Positions 1 through 11,999 of a stretch of 64,000 nucleotides of DNA are shown here, piece by piece. Numbering within the stretch: the first letter of the stretch is position 1; each line of letters starts with the position of its first letter. Both the position numbers and the translations under genes were made by a program. The DNA is taken from NCBI GenBank assembly GCA_936440205.1, contig OW387136.1:36921427-36985426 (forward strand), given 5' to 3'. The stretch comes from Lepidonotus clava. Lineage: Eukaryota > Annelida > Polychaeta > Phyllodocida > Polynoidae. The notes below the pieces were generated by a model. It made no database searches. It worked only from the letters and a program-made list of their open reading frames with translations, and had not been told where the DNA came from.

Positions 1-3000
1 GATGAGCGACCTGGAGATGTCTTGGACATTTTTTTGTTAAGGAAAGTTCTTATCAGGTTGACTTTCCCATTATGATTAGTTTACCTTAATGGCTCTATAT
101 AAGACGTTTTTACTTATTAAAGGTCATGTTTTGTGCAGTGCCGTATATATGGTGTAGGTCTGCATAACATCATCTACACATGCCCTCTTGCATTTTGAAC
201 AATACAGTATCATTTCTGTTGTTTAAAAAATTAAAGTCAACGTATTAACAGAACGATTACTCTCCCTCCCTAACCCCATCTGTCTAGGTTACCCTTCAGA
301 GGAACACATCTGAAGTATCTTACTGTGTCCGGCTATATCGATGGCAAGGCTTGTTCCGGCGAGCTGGACGCTTGAGCTATCAGGTCCGTCGGGGACCTGC
401 CTTTGATCCCCAACGTTAAACCTCGAGCCATCCCCCCTACTGACCTCTCTACTCATGCCCCCTGCCCCTATGCCCTATCTCCTATCTCCCAATTTCCTTC
501 CTGCCTCTTCTTAGAACCTCTATGGGCCTTTTTCATATCCAATCGCTAACGCTGTAAACGGCTTGGACAGAAGTTGCTCACATAGGGCTATATGTCAACC
601 TTATGGCTTCAACTTTGTCCGGATTTTTATCGGTTATTGTCATTATAGAGAGTTATTTCAAAACCATTATACTCAGACTCTGTGGAAATTGAATTGCTAG
701 AGCGGCCCGTTCTCTATGATTTGTTATTCAGTTAAGTTGTGTACTTTATGTGCGACAGTCCCGGTACCGGTAATTGCATCTTTCTACTGAGTTCAGCCGA
801 ATTGATATAACAAGAAAGGAACAATATTTTATTACATTTCATGTATGTCCTGTATGCAGCACAGTTGTAAAGAAATTAAGTTTCGGTTAAAAGTGCTCTA
901 CCAACAGTTATCTCTCCTATATTGTATCAGCATACAAGGGTCTATATTAACGACACTGCTCAATTGAAAATGAAGGACAACAAATATACAACAGAGTGAA
1001 AGTATTGATATTTGTGGTCCTATCCACCTCGAACCTTTAGCTCCTTCACCACACCAAACTCAGCAAACTCCTAAAGTCCTGGCCCTATCCGTGGTATTCC
1101 AGCAGCTGTAGGGACTATATAGTTGTTGCGGAACAATCAGGGGGATATGGGAGGGGTGAGAGGGGAGTGTAGTGGGACAGGTGTGGCTAAGGGGGCTCAA
1201 TAAAAGCAGGACGTGAGTAGTATAGGAGCCAGCGGGCTGTTGGGTCTCAGAGGGATAGGATGTGCTTAGCGCAGGCCAAGAGAGTGTGGGAAACAATAGG
1301 TTAAGGCTTGAGCGAGATCATACATGAGTAATCAACAACCTATGAAGGATATAGAGAACAACGTTGTGTTCAAGAGTTGCACTAAAGTAACTAGGAATGC
1401 CTTCACAAAGTCTTGAATATGAAGCAAGTTAGTTGTCACTTATCCATGGAAACTAGCTTGCATTTGATTAGAGCTGATTTTATTTATCTTTAGAACGTTT
1501 AGAAAAACGGCATTAATTGAAGTGAAAAATGATTACGTTAAAGTTAGTTTTCATTCTTTGATTCTTTTTTTTTTTTTTACTAAAACCTGAGTTCTATATT
1601 TGCATGGTTACACTTGGATACTCCATTGTGGAATATTGCAAGACAGGGTAAACATAATCTTATAATCTGTTAATAGAATGTGCCACTAAAGACAGATTGT
1701 TTTACTTTTGCATTAGTGCATACGCATTGATATCACCTTATTGTTAATGGGATGTAGCACCAAGGACAGACCGTCTTACTTTGCATTCAGTGCATGTGTA
1801 TATGTGTGTAAACTGAACACTTATTATGCTGAAAAAGGGTAGTAGATATCTTATTGTATGTGACATGTAAATTAAAACTGTACCAATGAACCAAAAGATT
1901 ACTTGAGGACTTCTGTAAAAGCGAACGTCACAACAACTTGCTATGGAGAAGTCGACGTAAATCTTCAAAGCAGTGCACTCTTTACACGAATTGCACTTTC
2001 CTCTCTAGTAGTTTCTCGTCCCTTTGAAGTTCAATTTGACGTCAATATACGGGTGCAATATCAGTGCTTAGCGTCTTGCTGCATCTTAAATCAAACGACT
2101 GGTCCCTATTACAAAGCAATTGATTCCACATCTTGTCTCTTATAAAGAGTCATTGAATGGGGAAATACAGCCGGGATTAAAATAGTGGGAGAGGGAATAG
2201 ACGAGGGGGTCTATAGTGAATACTGAGTTGGGGACAAATATCTGAGACCATGGATGTTTATTTACCAAGTGAAGACATTACAGCTGTAAAGTTATGATTC
2301 AGATACGAAGACAATGCCGTTATTTCCATTAAACTAGCGGTTAATATCTGCAAGCATCATGGACAATGTTGCTTTGATAAAAATGAAACATTAATTTAAG
2401 GTTTAAACAAGAATTTAATCACAATAAATGTTAGAGGGCAAGCTCGAAATCTTCTACAACCAAAACGAAATCAAGAGAAAGTCAAGAAATGTGGTAAACG
2501 CCATGTCAATTTGTGAATATCCTTTCAGTTTTATCAATTCCCGTTCAAACATTGACTTGTTTTTTCATTCATTGGCTAGCATTTAACAAATTCTATATCA
2601 GTTCAAACATGCCGTATTGTCAACAATGCTGCAAACTACTCCTACCACCAGATTTGCATGGGATGTACTGAAAAACCTGTTTTGAAAAATCAGAAAATCA
2701 GAGATAGTCATGGTGAAGTCACGGAAAAGTGACGGCAAGCCTAAGTGATAAATATTTGCTGTAACAGCCTCACCTTGGATCGTGAAAAGTCCTTCCTTCA
2801 TACCAGCACCGTCACAACGATTTTGAATGGAGAGAAACTTAAGTTTACCATCAATAGATAAATGGTTTAGATTTAGACTTCGGATGGATAACACTTAATT
2901 TTGATAACTTCGGGCTGCAGATTGAAATGTTAAAAATCATATTATTTCCTATAATTATGATTGTCTTAATATCGGATTTTGCCAGAGTTACGTATAATCA

Positions 3001-4745
3001 ATTGTATATCTATATCAACCCCCAAAAGATATCGAACATATAAACCATTCCTGTAGTTTTGTTACTTTAATCTAAAGGAGAATCGAAGTGGGTCATCTAG
3101 AGGCTGGTGTCTGGACCCCCTCCGTTCAGACACCAAGGGCCTGTTGTGTGAGATTCGTTCCCTGTCATGTCGTACACCCATTAAGGGGGGAGAACGGGGC
3201 TTGTCCCTGACCAACCACCGCTGAATTTAACTTGTTCCAGGGTTATGCCTCGCATACCCCCCAGAATTTCGTTTCTTAACTGTGTAAATGGTAAAATAGT
3301 GACAGAATGATAATGAAACAACACAGACCGTATGTATTGATATTTTTGGGTTATCGTAAAATAATCTAAAAATAGCTTTTGTATTTCCCGAGGTAAATAT
3401 TTCCCACGGGAGAGATATTGTATACATGTGTCTGCGAACTCCGAAAGTTTTACAATTAGTTCTCTGCCTTTATAGGGACATCAACATTTTGAAAACCCTT
3501 TCCCATACCTGATCAATATCCCCACTATCGTCCATTTTAATCCTGCAACATAACCTTGGTACTGATCAGTGTAGTTGTCTTATTCAGGTTTCAAGGTGGC
3601 CATGAAGTGCTCTGTCTGGTCGCCCCTGGTCAGACGGGGGCCTGCTATGGGGGATATGGTTTCTTGCCGTGTCTTATGCCCATCAAAAGGATCACCTTGC
3701 GCCCTCCAGTCCTGAATAACCATATCTGCCTGTTCCTTCATAGCTATAGGCCGCCTGATTTAAACTCTTCCATTTTGTAGAGAAATATTAATTATCTACG
3801 CACGATTTTGTGCAAGGGGCATAGATTATAACAAGGCATTTTTCATGCATCTTACTTCCAGCTGGGTGGTCAACAACTTAACAAATGCTGTGGGTATGGA
3901 TGATTCTGCCTCCTATAAAATAAAGGGCTCAAAATTCATATTTGGATTAATAAGAGCAGGACGTCATGGGTATACTGATCCCTTGTCTCAGCAATATGTG
4001 GTAGATCCCAGGACAATGTGGAAGAACAGCATAATGAGCGGAATATAAAGTCCCTAGTCAAAATATAAGAAATAGACAAAGAAAAATACATGACTTATTT
4101 ACCTACTGAATCGAATCAGTACATCAGTGGGCAAGAATTCTATCATTCATTCTTCAATCGGTCAGTTATTTTTGTGGAACACATTTTTTTCATTGTGGCA
4201 ATGAAGACGAGGTTCATTCCTAGAGTCTGTCATGGATTCGGCTTTATAAGGATAGACTCAGGTCTGGTATGTCTATTACAACCAGTGATTGGTCAGCCAA
4301 GCAATTAGATGACATTCACCATCAAACCTCCCGATTACCGTTTTGGACACTGCTATAGCATGATAGCATAAATTGGAACAAATGCTTATTAAATGACTAT
4401 GTCCAATATAACCTTTCAAAATCAAGTGCTAGCGTGATTATCAAGAAGTATCCGATTGTTATCCTAAGACAAAAAACACTTCAGCTAGGCAGAGTATAGT
4501 TGCTCTCTCGTGTGTGGAGGATGTATCCCTGCATGGTTTCCTCCAGGGTCTGTTCTTTAACACGCAGGAGAACCATTAAACCCTCCAGTTCTTAGACAGG
4601 AGGAGGGACGAACATTGGGTGTACATGGAAACTGAGTGTTCCTACATGGAAAGCGTGGGCTGGGAGACGATGGGATGGGATTGAAGCTGTATTTCCATGC
4701 ATGCGCTGTGGTAACAGAGGTTCAATATAATGTATGCCGAATTTC
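1..4745. other. AT-rich unique non-coding stretch
   Basis: I see no exon or intact mobile element. Contents are a possible tRNA-like SINE scrap (330-420), a T-run at 1565-1578 and a short hairpin at 3105-3135 (arms TGGTGTCTG and CAGACACCA). Open frames of up to 98 codons have no recognisable domain. Confidence 0.6.
330..420 (+). repeat. Possible tRNA-derived SINE scrap
   Basis: A GC-richer block has a small stem (CAGGTCC with GGACCTG near 380-405) followed by CTTTGATCCCC, which loosely resembles a pol III B box. No clear A box, tail or target duplication is visible. It may be chance. Confidence 0.2.
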
Positions 4746-4783
<38 letters not shown>

Positions 4784-4784
4784 G
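4746..4784. repeat. (TA)n microsatellite
   Basis: About 39 bp of alternating TA with one CA interruption. It causes the isoleucine-tyrosine run in a spurious minus-strand frame. Confidence 0.95.
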
Positions 4785-5059
4785 GAGTTTCCGTTAAAAG
4801 GTTGAGGCACTGCATATAGTTAGGAAAATAAATACGAAGGACATTGGGAAACTTTCTTGTCGTTAAATAACTATGGTATTCTAGATAATGTTTTGAGGTG
4901 TGTTCCTTTTATGAAAGTGACTGAGGGATGTATGATTCATGTGATATCATTTTGTTGTTATATTGTTGTGGTTTGAGGTACCGTAAACTGTCAAGATTAA
5001 ATTGTGTCTATAAGTAAAATAGCTTATGGTATTTGTGAAATAGCTCATGGTATGCTATG

Positions 5060-5130
5060 CTGACCTATCTGTTTTCTCTTTTCTAGGTGAGTACCCGTTT
5101 TTACACTAGACCCTGATGCTGTTGGTAAGT
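5060..5130 (+). other. Candidate recursive splice (ratchet) site with possible 38-nt RS-exon
   Basis: A branch-point-like CTGAC (5060-5064) is followed about 23 nt later by a strong pyrimidine tract ending TTTTCTAG at 5086. GTGAGT follows directly at 5087-5092, so acceptor and donor are fused with no exon between. A second consensus donor, GTAAGT, stands at 5125-5130, leaving a 38-nt potential RS-exon (5087-5124). Entered in the phase needed for KCNQ1 exon 2, that exon reads a stop at once (g TGA), as is usual for RS-exons. This arrangement is known from long introns in flies and vertebrates. Its use here is inferred from sequence alone. Confidence 0.45.
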
Positions 5131-5379
5131 GACCAATCAAAGATCATCGAAAGAGGAATAATTCACAAAGTATCGTTTTATGAATGAGCCCCTAAAACAT
5201 CTGACATAGGTCCTAGCTATCAGCATAAAAATGAGTACAGTTTATGGAGATCTTGGGTAAATGGTCAGTCTTGTTACCATTGCAGAAAGAACACCAGGTA
5301 CTAGCTTTGGTACAGAATGATCCCTCAAAAATCATAAGGACTATTTTAAACATCATAATTATAAAGGTGGACATGCTTT

Positions 5380-7030
5380 GTCACTGACCTTTGAAGTCTA
5401 TTTCCTCACCAGGTGCCCTTAATATTATAATTCCAGTGAAGGGAATGCTTTTAAAATTGAAAAACAAGAGCAAACGGTTCTACCCTTTAATGCGTCCTTC
5501 AGGGAAGGTGTTGATTAATTTTGTTTTCGTGCTTCATGGTAACCCTGGGGGCAATCAAAGAATGCCCGAGATGCCCTCAGCACTGCTCAGGTATCAGATA
5601 AACATTGCACAGGTGAAGACAATATTGTCAGGGCAGCTGTAGAACAACCTCTGCCTGAATGGGCTGACTGACAATAGGACAAATAAATCTCTCTAAAAGG
5701 TCAAGACGAGCCTTTGTGAGAGAATCTGTAGAGCATCCTGAGTTTGAATGGGCTGACTGACAACAGAACAAACATATTGACCTAAAAGGTCAAATAGAGC
5801 CTTTGTGATAGTGGAGTAAAAGTTGCATAGAGTAGAAGAGTAGGAATGACATCTCTGACTTCAGATTTCCAAATACCGATGTTACCCCGTACATGAAATT
5901 CGACATATCACATTACTTTTGTACTCTAATAATTGAATTTTTATAAATCCATCACCACACTCAAATCCCTCTTACTGCCATGAACCTTATTTTACATAGA
6001 TAGGAAAATTATCTTGGCAGCGCTTTCTCCTAGAGGTTGTCCAGGGTCCCATCGACAAACTATGTAGAGAACTTGCTTACTGGTTTTGCCCCAGATGTAC
6101 AGACATAACTCATTATACAGAATGACCATATTCGCCTACTACTAATGCCACCTCAATAGACCTTTCTTATAAGAATAACAAGATCAAGACAAATAACAAG
6201 ATCAAGACATTTCTTTCTCCACACCTCATCCATGTTTCCATTCACGGACAGCGTAGTTAATTTGTTTTGGTGCCTGGTGGTAGCCCTGAGGACAACACGG
6301 CAATGTCTTTGAGGCCCACAGGTATCAGTTTAGTGGGGTACAGGTAAATGTGGGAACTAGCCTCAAGCACTAGTAAGCAATCTGAGCTGAAACAGGCTAA
6401 TGTACAAAAGAATTAAATGACTGTACTCAAAAGGTCAGACAGACAGTTTGGAAGAGTAGATTAAAGGGAGCATGAAATGTGCACCTCTTCAGAATGCAAA
6501 AGTGCAGAAATAACAGATTTTACAGAATTCTGACTTTACCCCAAATCTAAGTGTAGTTAGCACATCTTATCAGAAACTATGGGTATCAACACAATGAAAT
6601 CCTTCTTACTACCATGGACCCTTATTCATAAACAGCCAAAATTTAGTCAGTACCTTCTAAACACCTCATCCAGCAGGCCATTCACCAATTACATAGTTCA
6701 CTGGTGTCGCTCCAAATATAAAGATATAGCTCTGTCTTCACATATGCATTATACCCATACTGGCCCACCACACAAGTCAAATCTTTGATACCTCACTGGA
6801 CCTTGCTTGTTGGAAAAACAAGATCAAGACATTTCTTTCTCCACACCTCATCCAGGTCTCCATTCACGGACAGCGTAGTTAATTTGTTTTGGTGCCTGGC
6901 GGTAGCCCTGAGGACAACACGGCAATGTCTTTGAGGCCCACAGGTATCAGGTTAGCGGGGAATGTAGGGTACAGGTAAAGGGGGGACCAGCCCCAGGCAC
7001 TGGGTGGCAATCTAAGCTGACAGCCATATA
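5380..7030. repeat. Degenerate long tandem repeat, unit about 620 bp
   Basis: The block around 6199-6360 recurs at 6821-6985 with a 622-bp offset and near identity (shared AGATCAAGACATTTC, CGGACAGCGTAGTTAATTTG and ACGGCAATGTCTTTGAGG). A third, more diverged copy is at about 5500-5640 (GTTGATTAATTTTGTTTTCG). Inside the unit, a roughly 92-bp piece with TGAATGGGCTGACTGACAA is itself duplicated at 5655 and 5747. The stretches between copies also align loosely (5950-6060 with 6590-6720). No coding content is apparent. Confidence 0.75.
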
Positions 7031-7087
7031 TCTGTCGCCTGTAATGAAGTTACTTCGACCCGCTCACGGTCCCAGACAAACAAGGCT

Positions 7088-7100
7088 GGTGAGCTGCTCC
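7088..7100. promoter_or_regulatory. GTGAGC-W-GCTCAC-like motif
   Basis: GGTGAGCTGCTCC is one instance of a near-palindrome (GTGAGC, one base, GCTCAC) that recurs at 40821, 44625, 46931, 46969, 51633 and 51753. The function is unknown. Confidence 0.25.
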
Positions 7101-7833
7101 TATGACTACTGACGCCACTCAATCTGCCCCATGGGGTCTCCTGCTTTGTCTAATTAATAGGAATCAAAAATGGTTATTTTCCCTTACATTGAAAGGAAAC
7201 ATGATAAAGGGTTTATATACATGAATGTAAACAAATATAGTTGATGTTTAATCTTTTTTAAATCCGAATAATTATAAGAGAAGACACAAGTTAATACGAC
7301 TCATCTACTTCACCACGATTGCAGAAGGCCCTAGGTATTCCAAAATATCTTATTTTAGATTGTTCATATCGATTGACACTTTCAAGATATGAAATGTTAA
7401 ATTCCTTTGGACCATCGGAAATGTAAAAGATGGAAGTGTAAATTCTGAGATGGCCCCACAGTACTATGACCCAGATGTAGGCCTATATGATAGGGATACC
7501 AAAGTAAAGATCTTCTCTTTACTCTGTAGTAATAATACTTTCTGATTACCATAAATTATAATTATATTATATTAAAGTAAACACTACGAGCCACCTGTCC
7601 TTATAGGGCATATGTGACTAATAGATAATGATGACCTGCTTACAAGTGAAGGTAGACCTGTCTGCCTCTTCCCCCCATTCCATGACTACCACGTCCCCTG
7701 ACCTGTCTCTGCAGTGCCTACAGGGCTGACCATAAGCCACACCGCATCATTTAATTAGCCGCATCACATTCCCTGACCCCGCCACTATTACTTACCACCA
7801 AGTGGGGAATAAAATAAGGCTCATATTACCCCC

Positions 7834-7880
7834 TGGCTTCTGGCTTCTGACTTCTGGCTTCTGGCCTCTGGCTTCTGGCC
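7834..7880. repeat. (TGGCTTC)n minisatellite
   Basis: Six to seven imperfect copies of a 7-bp unit, TGGCTTC, with single-base variants. Confidence 0.9.
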
Positions 7881-8865
7881 AACCCCATCACCTCTCTCCA
7901 CCTTGCACTATTCACCTTGTATGAGGCAGGGGATGCCCTCATCCAGGCACTGAAGCAGTGGATATTATGGAGGACCAGAGGTTAACTCACTGTATTTTTG
8001 GTTCTTTTTATTACTTTTAGTTGTATGTATATTTTTTTCGGATCGCCTCTATCGTAATGCACTATCCAGTGATTGAATCAGAAGATATTACAGAGTCCCA
8101 GATGTTAACCTGCTGAATTTTCACTGTATTTCAATGCACTTGACAAATGAGCTACTATTTATTACCCCCAACCCAATACACCATCTCTTCCTCATAATTA
8201 GATTTTTGTTAGCTTCAAGATAGCAGTTGGTGCGAGCCATATTCAGGAATTATACCTACTTTTGAAATCTTAGGGTCTCAGGGCTGATTGTTATGATGGC
8301 GCTTTGGATAGTACTTAATTACAAGGTTATACATTCATCAGTTACTGAGTTAGATCACCCTGAAGTGTGAAACGGTTCTAAAGCTGGGGGCCCTATCATA
8401 GTGAAGTCACCAAGGATTGGATAACATAGGGTTCCCAACACCTATGTTTGACCTTTGGTTAACTAGAGCCCTATTCAATAGGTACCTCAAGAATTCAATT
8501 ATTCCTTAAATGGCAGTTGTAAGCCCTAAACCCACTATCAGGATTTCATAGCAACTGAATGAGGTCTTAATTAGTATGATAGAATAGGAAATTAATCTGG
8601 ATGTCACAGAACTCTAGAGGGGAAATTAAATATCTTAATCTACTTATTACCCTACTAATTCTAAAATGATGTCCTTTCACATGTAACAGTCTACACACTG
8701 AACTTACTTCAGGCCATACCAAGAACCAGCAAAATAGGCTGTTACAAGCCAGTCCATTTGGTTGCTGATTTGTTAAACAGCTTTTTAAAGGATCAGTGGG
8801 AACCAGCAAATTTGGTCATGACACCATTATCTAGTTTCCCTCTCATCCTCTATGGGGCTTCATTG

Positions 8866-8990
8866 TGTAAGGGTTAGCTACCCCCTCCGAACACCTATGT
8901 TGTAGGTTCAAATCCTTGATGGACTTGTTATCTGCTTTAATGGCCGTTTCAGCCTGAATGAAATAATAGAATATTACAAAACAGAAGACA
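8866..8990 (+). repeat. Possible tRNA-derived SINE fragment
   Basis: GGTTCAAATCC at 8905-8915 is a perfect pol III B box. GGGTTAGCTACC about 30 bp upstream could be a decayed A box, and an A-rich stretch follows. No target duplication was found. It is not a tRNA gene, since the flanking arms do not pair. Confidence 0.35.
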
Positions 8991-10276
8991 GAATGTGGAG
9001 AAAATAATAAATTGGGAGTGTGCGTAAATCTACAAATTCCGTTTTCTTACACTTCGCTCTGAATAGTAATTCCACCTTCCTGCTGCCCCTCCTTACCCTG
9101 GAGGTAGAAGCGTCTCCTACACGGGTCACGCACCCTGTCTACACTGGAGGCGTGGTCATCTGAACCCTATTCATTATCCTCCTGTATGACCATTAACTCC
9201 GCCCCTGTCCATGCCCGGGTTATATACTGTAACCAGGCTAATGGCTTGTAATAAACCGGGTTCATGCTATATATGGCTTGGGTAGGGAGAGAAGAGGTCT
9301 GGGTTGCCGGGACGAAAATATCTCCAGAAAAAGAACTACGGAAATAACTAGACAAACAAGATTGGAAGAAATGGTAAAAACTTCCGAGGAATTCTGAAAT
9401 ATCTCCAATACGATTAGATGAGCCGAAACGAAAGGAAATGAAAGTGAAAGAACAAGACATTTAAAAAAAACTTTTCTTATATACTGGGAAACGATTGCAG
9501 TGTATATGATTTACATTATACTAAGAGATTACCAAACAGGAATGTATAGGCCTATATATACGCAGAGCCATTGTCCATTGTACCGTATGGCCATGGCGAG
9601 TATAAATAATTGGTGGATGTCTACACCAGAATTGCTGACACCGACGGATTTGCTTTCCGGGGTACTTCCAAACCTCTATACAATAATCCTGATAGTGATA
9701 CATGATAATCGCTGCGCCTTTGTATGTCCCTGCATAGTAATGCTCAACAGAGAGAGCTGCAACATCCGTAACAGCATAATCTCAGCCATATAAGGATAGG
9801 GCTAAGTTATTTCTCCCAGGCACCTACAAACCTGTAAGCAGTAAGGTGTCAAGTATAGGTTTCTGCAAAAGCACGTGTGTATAGGTAATGAGATCCTAAC
9901 ATTCGTCCGGCTGATGCAGCATTTTAAAATCCCACTACTACCTTATTAAAGTTACCTGTGTCAGTATGTTATTGCGCCTCCAGGTCTAAATTCCCATTGG
10001 CGGCTGTTTACGTTACAAATCTTAATAAGCTTATTTCAGCCAATTAATCATTTATTCAATTAGTAAATGAGGTCGTTTGGCTCATTGTATTTCCCGTCCC
10101 ATTCCCACAAATCTGCAGCCATGTAGGAGCAGGGTGGCGCATATTCCATATGCCGATTTTGCTGCCGATTTTTAAAATTGACTGGAAGATAATGGCTAAA
10201 TATAAACATGGTATATGTTATTTAAAAGGGTAACCCTCAAATGGGTGCCTGATTACCTATAGCTAGGCCTACTTTC

Positions 10277-10338
10277 GGGAATCGCGACATTTCCTCTAGA
10301 AATATAATACATTTCTAGAGGAAGTATCGCAATTCCCC
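10277..10338. repeat. Near-perfect 28-bp stem hairpin
   Basis: The left arm (GGGAATCGCGACATTTCC then TCTAGAAAT) and the right arm (ATTTCTAGAGGAAG then TATCGCAATTCCC) pair with only a few mismatches around a 7-nt loop, ATAATAC. Weaker pairing continues outward to about 10253 and 10353. It could be a relic of a tiny foldback transposon or, less likely, a small-RNA hairpin. Confidence 0.7.
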
Positions 10339-11582
10339 AAAGAGCTAAGGTATGAATGATGCTGATGCATACAAAAAATCATCGGTTCTATATTTATATC
10401 GCAATAAACATCAAGGTTCTTAGTGTATTATAATAACGATATTGACTATTGTCATATTACAAATTACAAATTACAAACCTTTGATGTCCCAAGTCCGAGA
10501 GTGAAGTGTCAACAACTCGGCGTAACCATGGTTATGGGACTGTTACGTCACTCGCATCTGCCCAGAAATATTTATTTCAAGGTATCAAACCAAAAATACC
10601 ACATGGTTCTTCAACGATCCTGCAAACCTTCGGACATCTTTACCCGAGTCCACATTCTACGAAGGTTGCACTTGGTCCATTATACATTGCTAATCCGGTT
10701 GACATAGTTACGTGTCATTAATCCAAGCTCTGTATGTGCCCCTGGCAACGCCCATAGGTTTTGAAAGGGCCTAAAAGGTCGCTAAGCCCTCAGTCCAGGC
10801 TACGTAAATTGCTCCAGGGCCCCCCTGGTTGGTGATATATCTTGGGGTCGTTTCCTCAGGTTGACATTAGGGTTGACAAGGGTCTCGGGAATACTGGTGG
10901 GGTTCTGCATGCGAACCTTCTGGCGCAATTAAGGCAGTGTATGCACAAACCTTTTTCTGCACATTGACACGTGATTTATATAGGCCTCCGTGGATACAAG
11001 TATCTATCGTATCTATATTGAGGTTGACGTACACTGGTATTAAATACGTGAACATAATACAGTGTTCCCTCCGACCCCTCCGACCCCGTCCCCAAAATGG
11101 GACAGCGCAATATCATGAAAGTATTTAGCGCTACCTAATCTTCATGTATCTTGCGTTAATATTAATGCCACTTTCTGTCCTTGACTAAGTTAACTTGGAG
11201 AAGGTTTGCTGGTATACACATGTACTATTAATCTTACAGATAGCTTTGCTGTGTCTTCAATGCAAACAGTAATCTATGTTATCCGATTAGAAGGGGAAAC
11301 CCATGCAATGAATAGATTTTGAACCTGTTGAGTACTTTACATCATCCATTTGATACATCCAACCAAAGTGCCCGAAGGTAGAACCAAAATGTAATTTACA
11401 GACTCTGTGCCCCAGCTTCACTTGCCATGAGGTTGATAATGGGATGAGGATCGTGTTACACGGTGGCCACTTTTTAACGGCCACCTTCACTGCCCCCTGG
11501 CTACAGCCCACGTACCCCTGTCACCCACGAGCACTCAGTGTAACCTGTTCATCCAGGGTGTAAATCTCATGTGAAGTTCTCT

Positions 11583-11765
11583 GAATATGTATGTCTGTAT
11601 GTCTGTGAGTATGTCTGTAAGTATGTTTGTATGTATGTAAGTATGTTTGTATGTATGTAAGTATGTTTGTATGTATGTATATTTGTATGTATGTATCTAG
11701 GATTATATCTAAGTATGTAAGAACATACATGTATGCATGTAATAAATATATATATATATATATTA
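11583..11765. repeat. (GTAT)n / (GTCT)n microsatellite with (TA)n tail
   Basis: Roughly 110 bp of tetranucleotide repeat (GTAT with GTCT, GTAA and GTTT variants) is followed by a short unique gap and a (TA)n run at 11749-11763. Tyrosine/threonine/histidine-rich open frames on both strands here are artefacts of the repeat. Confidence 0.95.
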
Positions 11766-11999
11766 TGTACATACATACATATACTGAGAGATCTATGAAT
11801 GTAGACTTTTTTAATTGAAATGGTTATAACCTGTTTGAGGTGGATATATATAAATTGTGTGTGTGTGATACAGCGAGGAAATTCCAAGCTTAATGTAAGT
11901 AAAAGCTTGGATTTTCATATCCCTTAAATTGACAAACATACATGTTTACTTGATTTTACAGTTGGACATTTCAAGTCATTAATTTTGGTTTTCTGGCCG

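Larger units (their letters stand above)
7101..10250. other. Unique non-coding stretch
   Basis: Apart from the 7-bp minisatellite and a SINE-like B box near 8905, I see no exon or element. TAGGCCTA occurs at 7479 and 9547. Confidence 0.55.

Noticed and set aside
3380-3397. TTTCCCGAG then GTAAAT, another possible fused acceptor-donor
   Set aside because: The pyrimidine tract is broken by purines and the donor is poor.
8866-8990. Possible true tRNA gene from the perfect B box
   Set aside because: No cloverleaf can be drawn, because the acceptor and D arms do not pair. It is kept only as a SINE-like fragment.
9167-9460. 97-codon minus-strand frame
   Set aside because: No domain or promoter/splice evidence. 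It is within the range expected by chance.
11521-11887. Tyrosine/threonine/histidine-rich open frames on both strands
   Set aside because: They are products of the (GTAT)n microsatellite.
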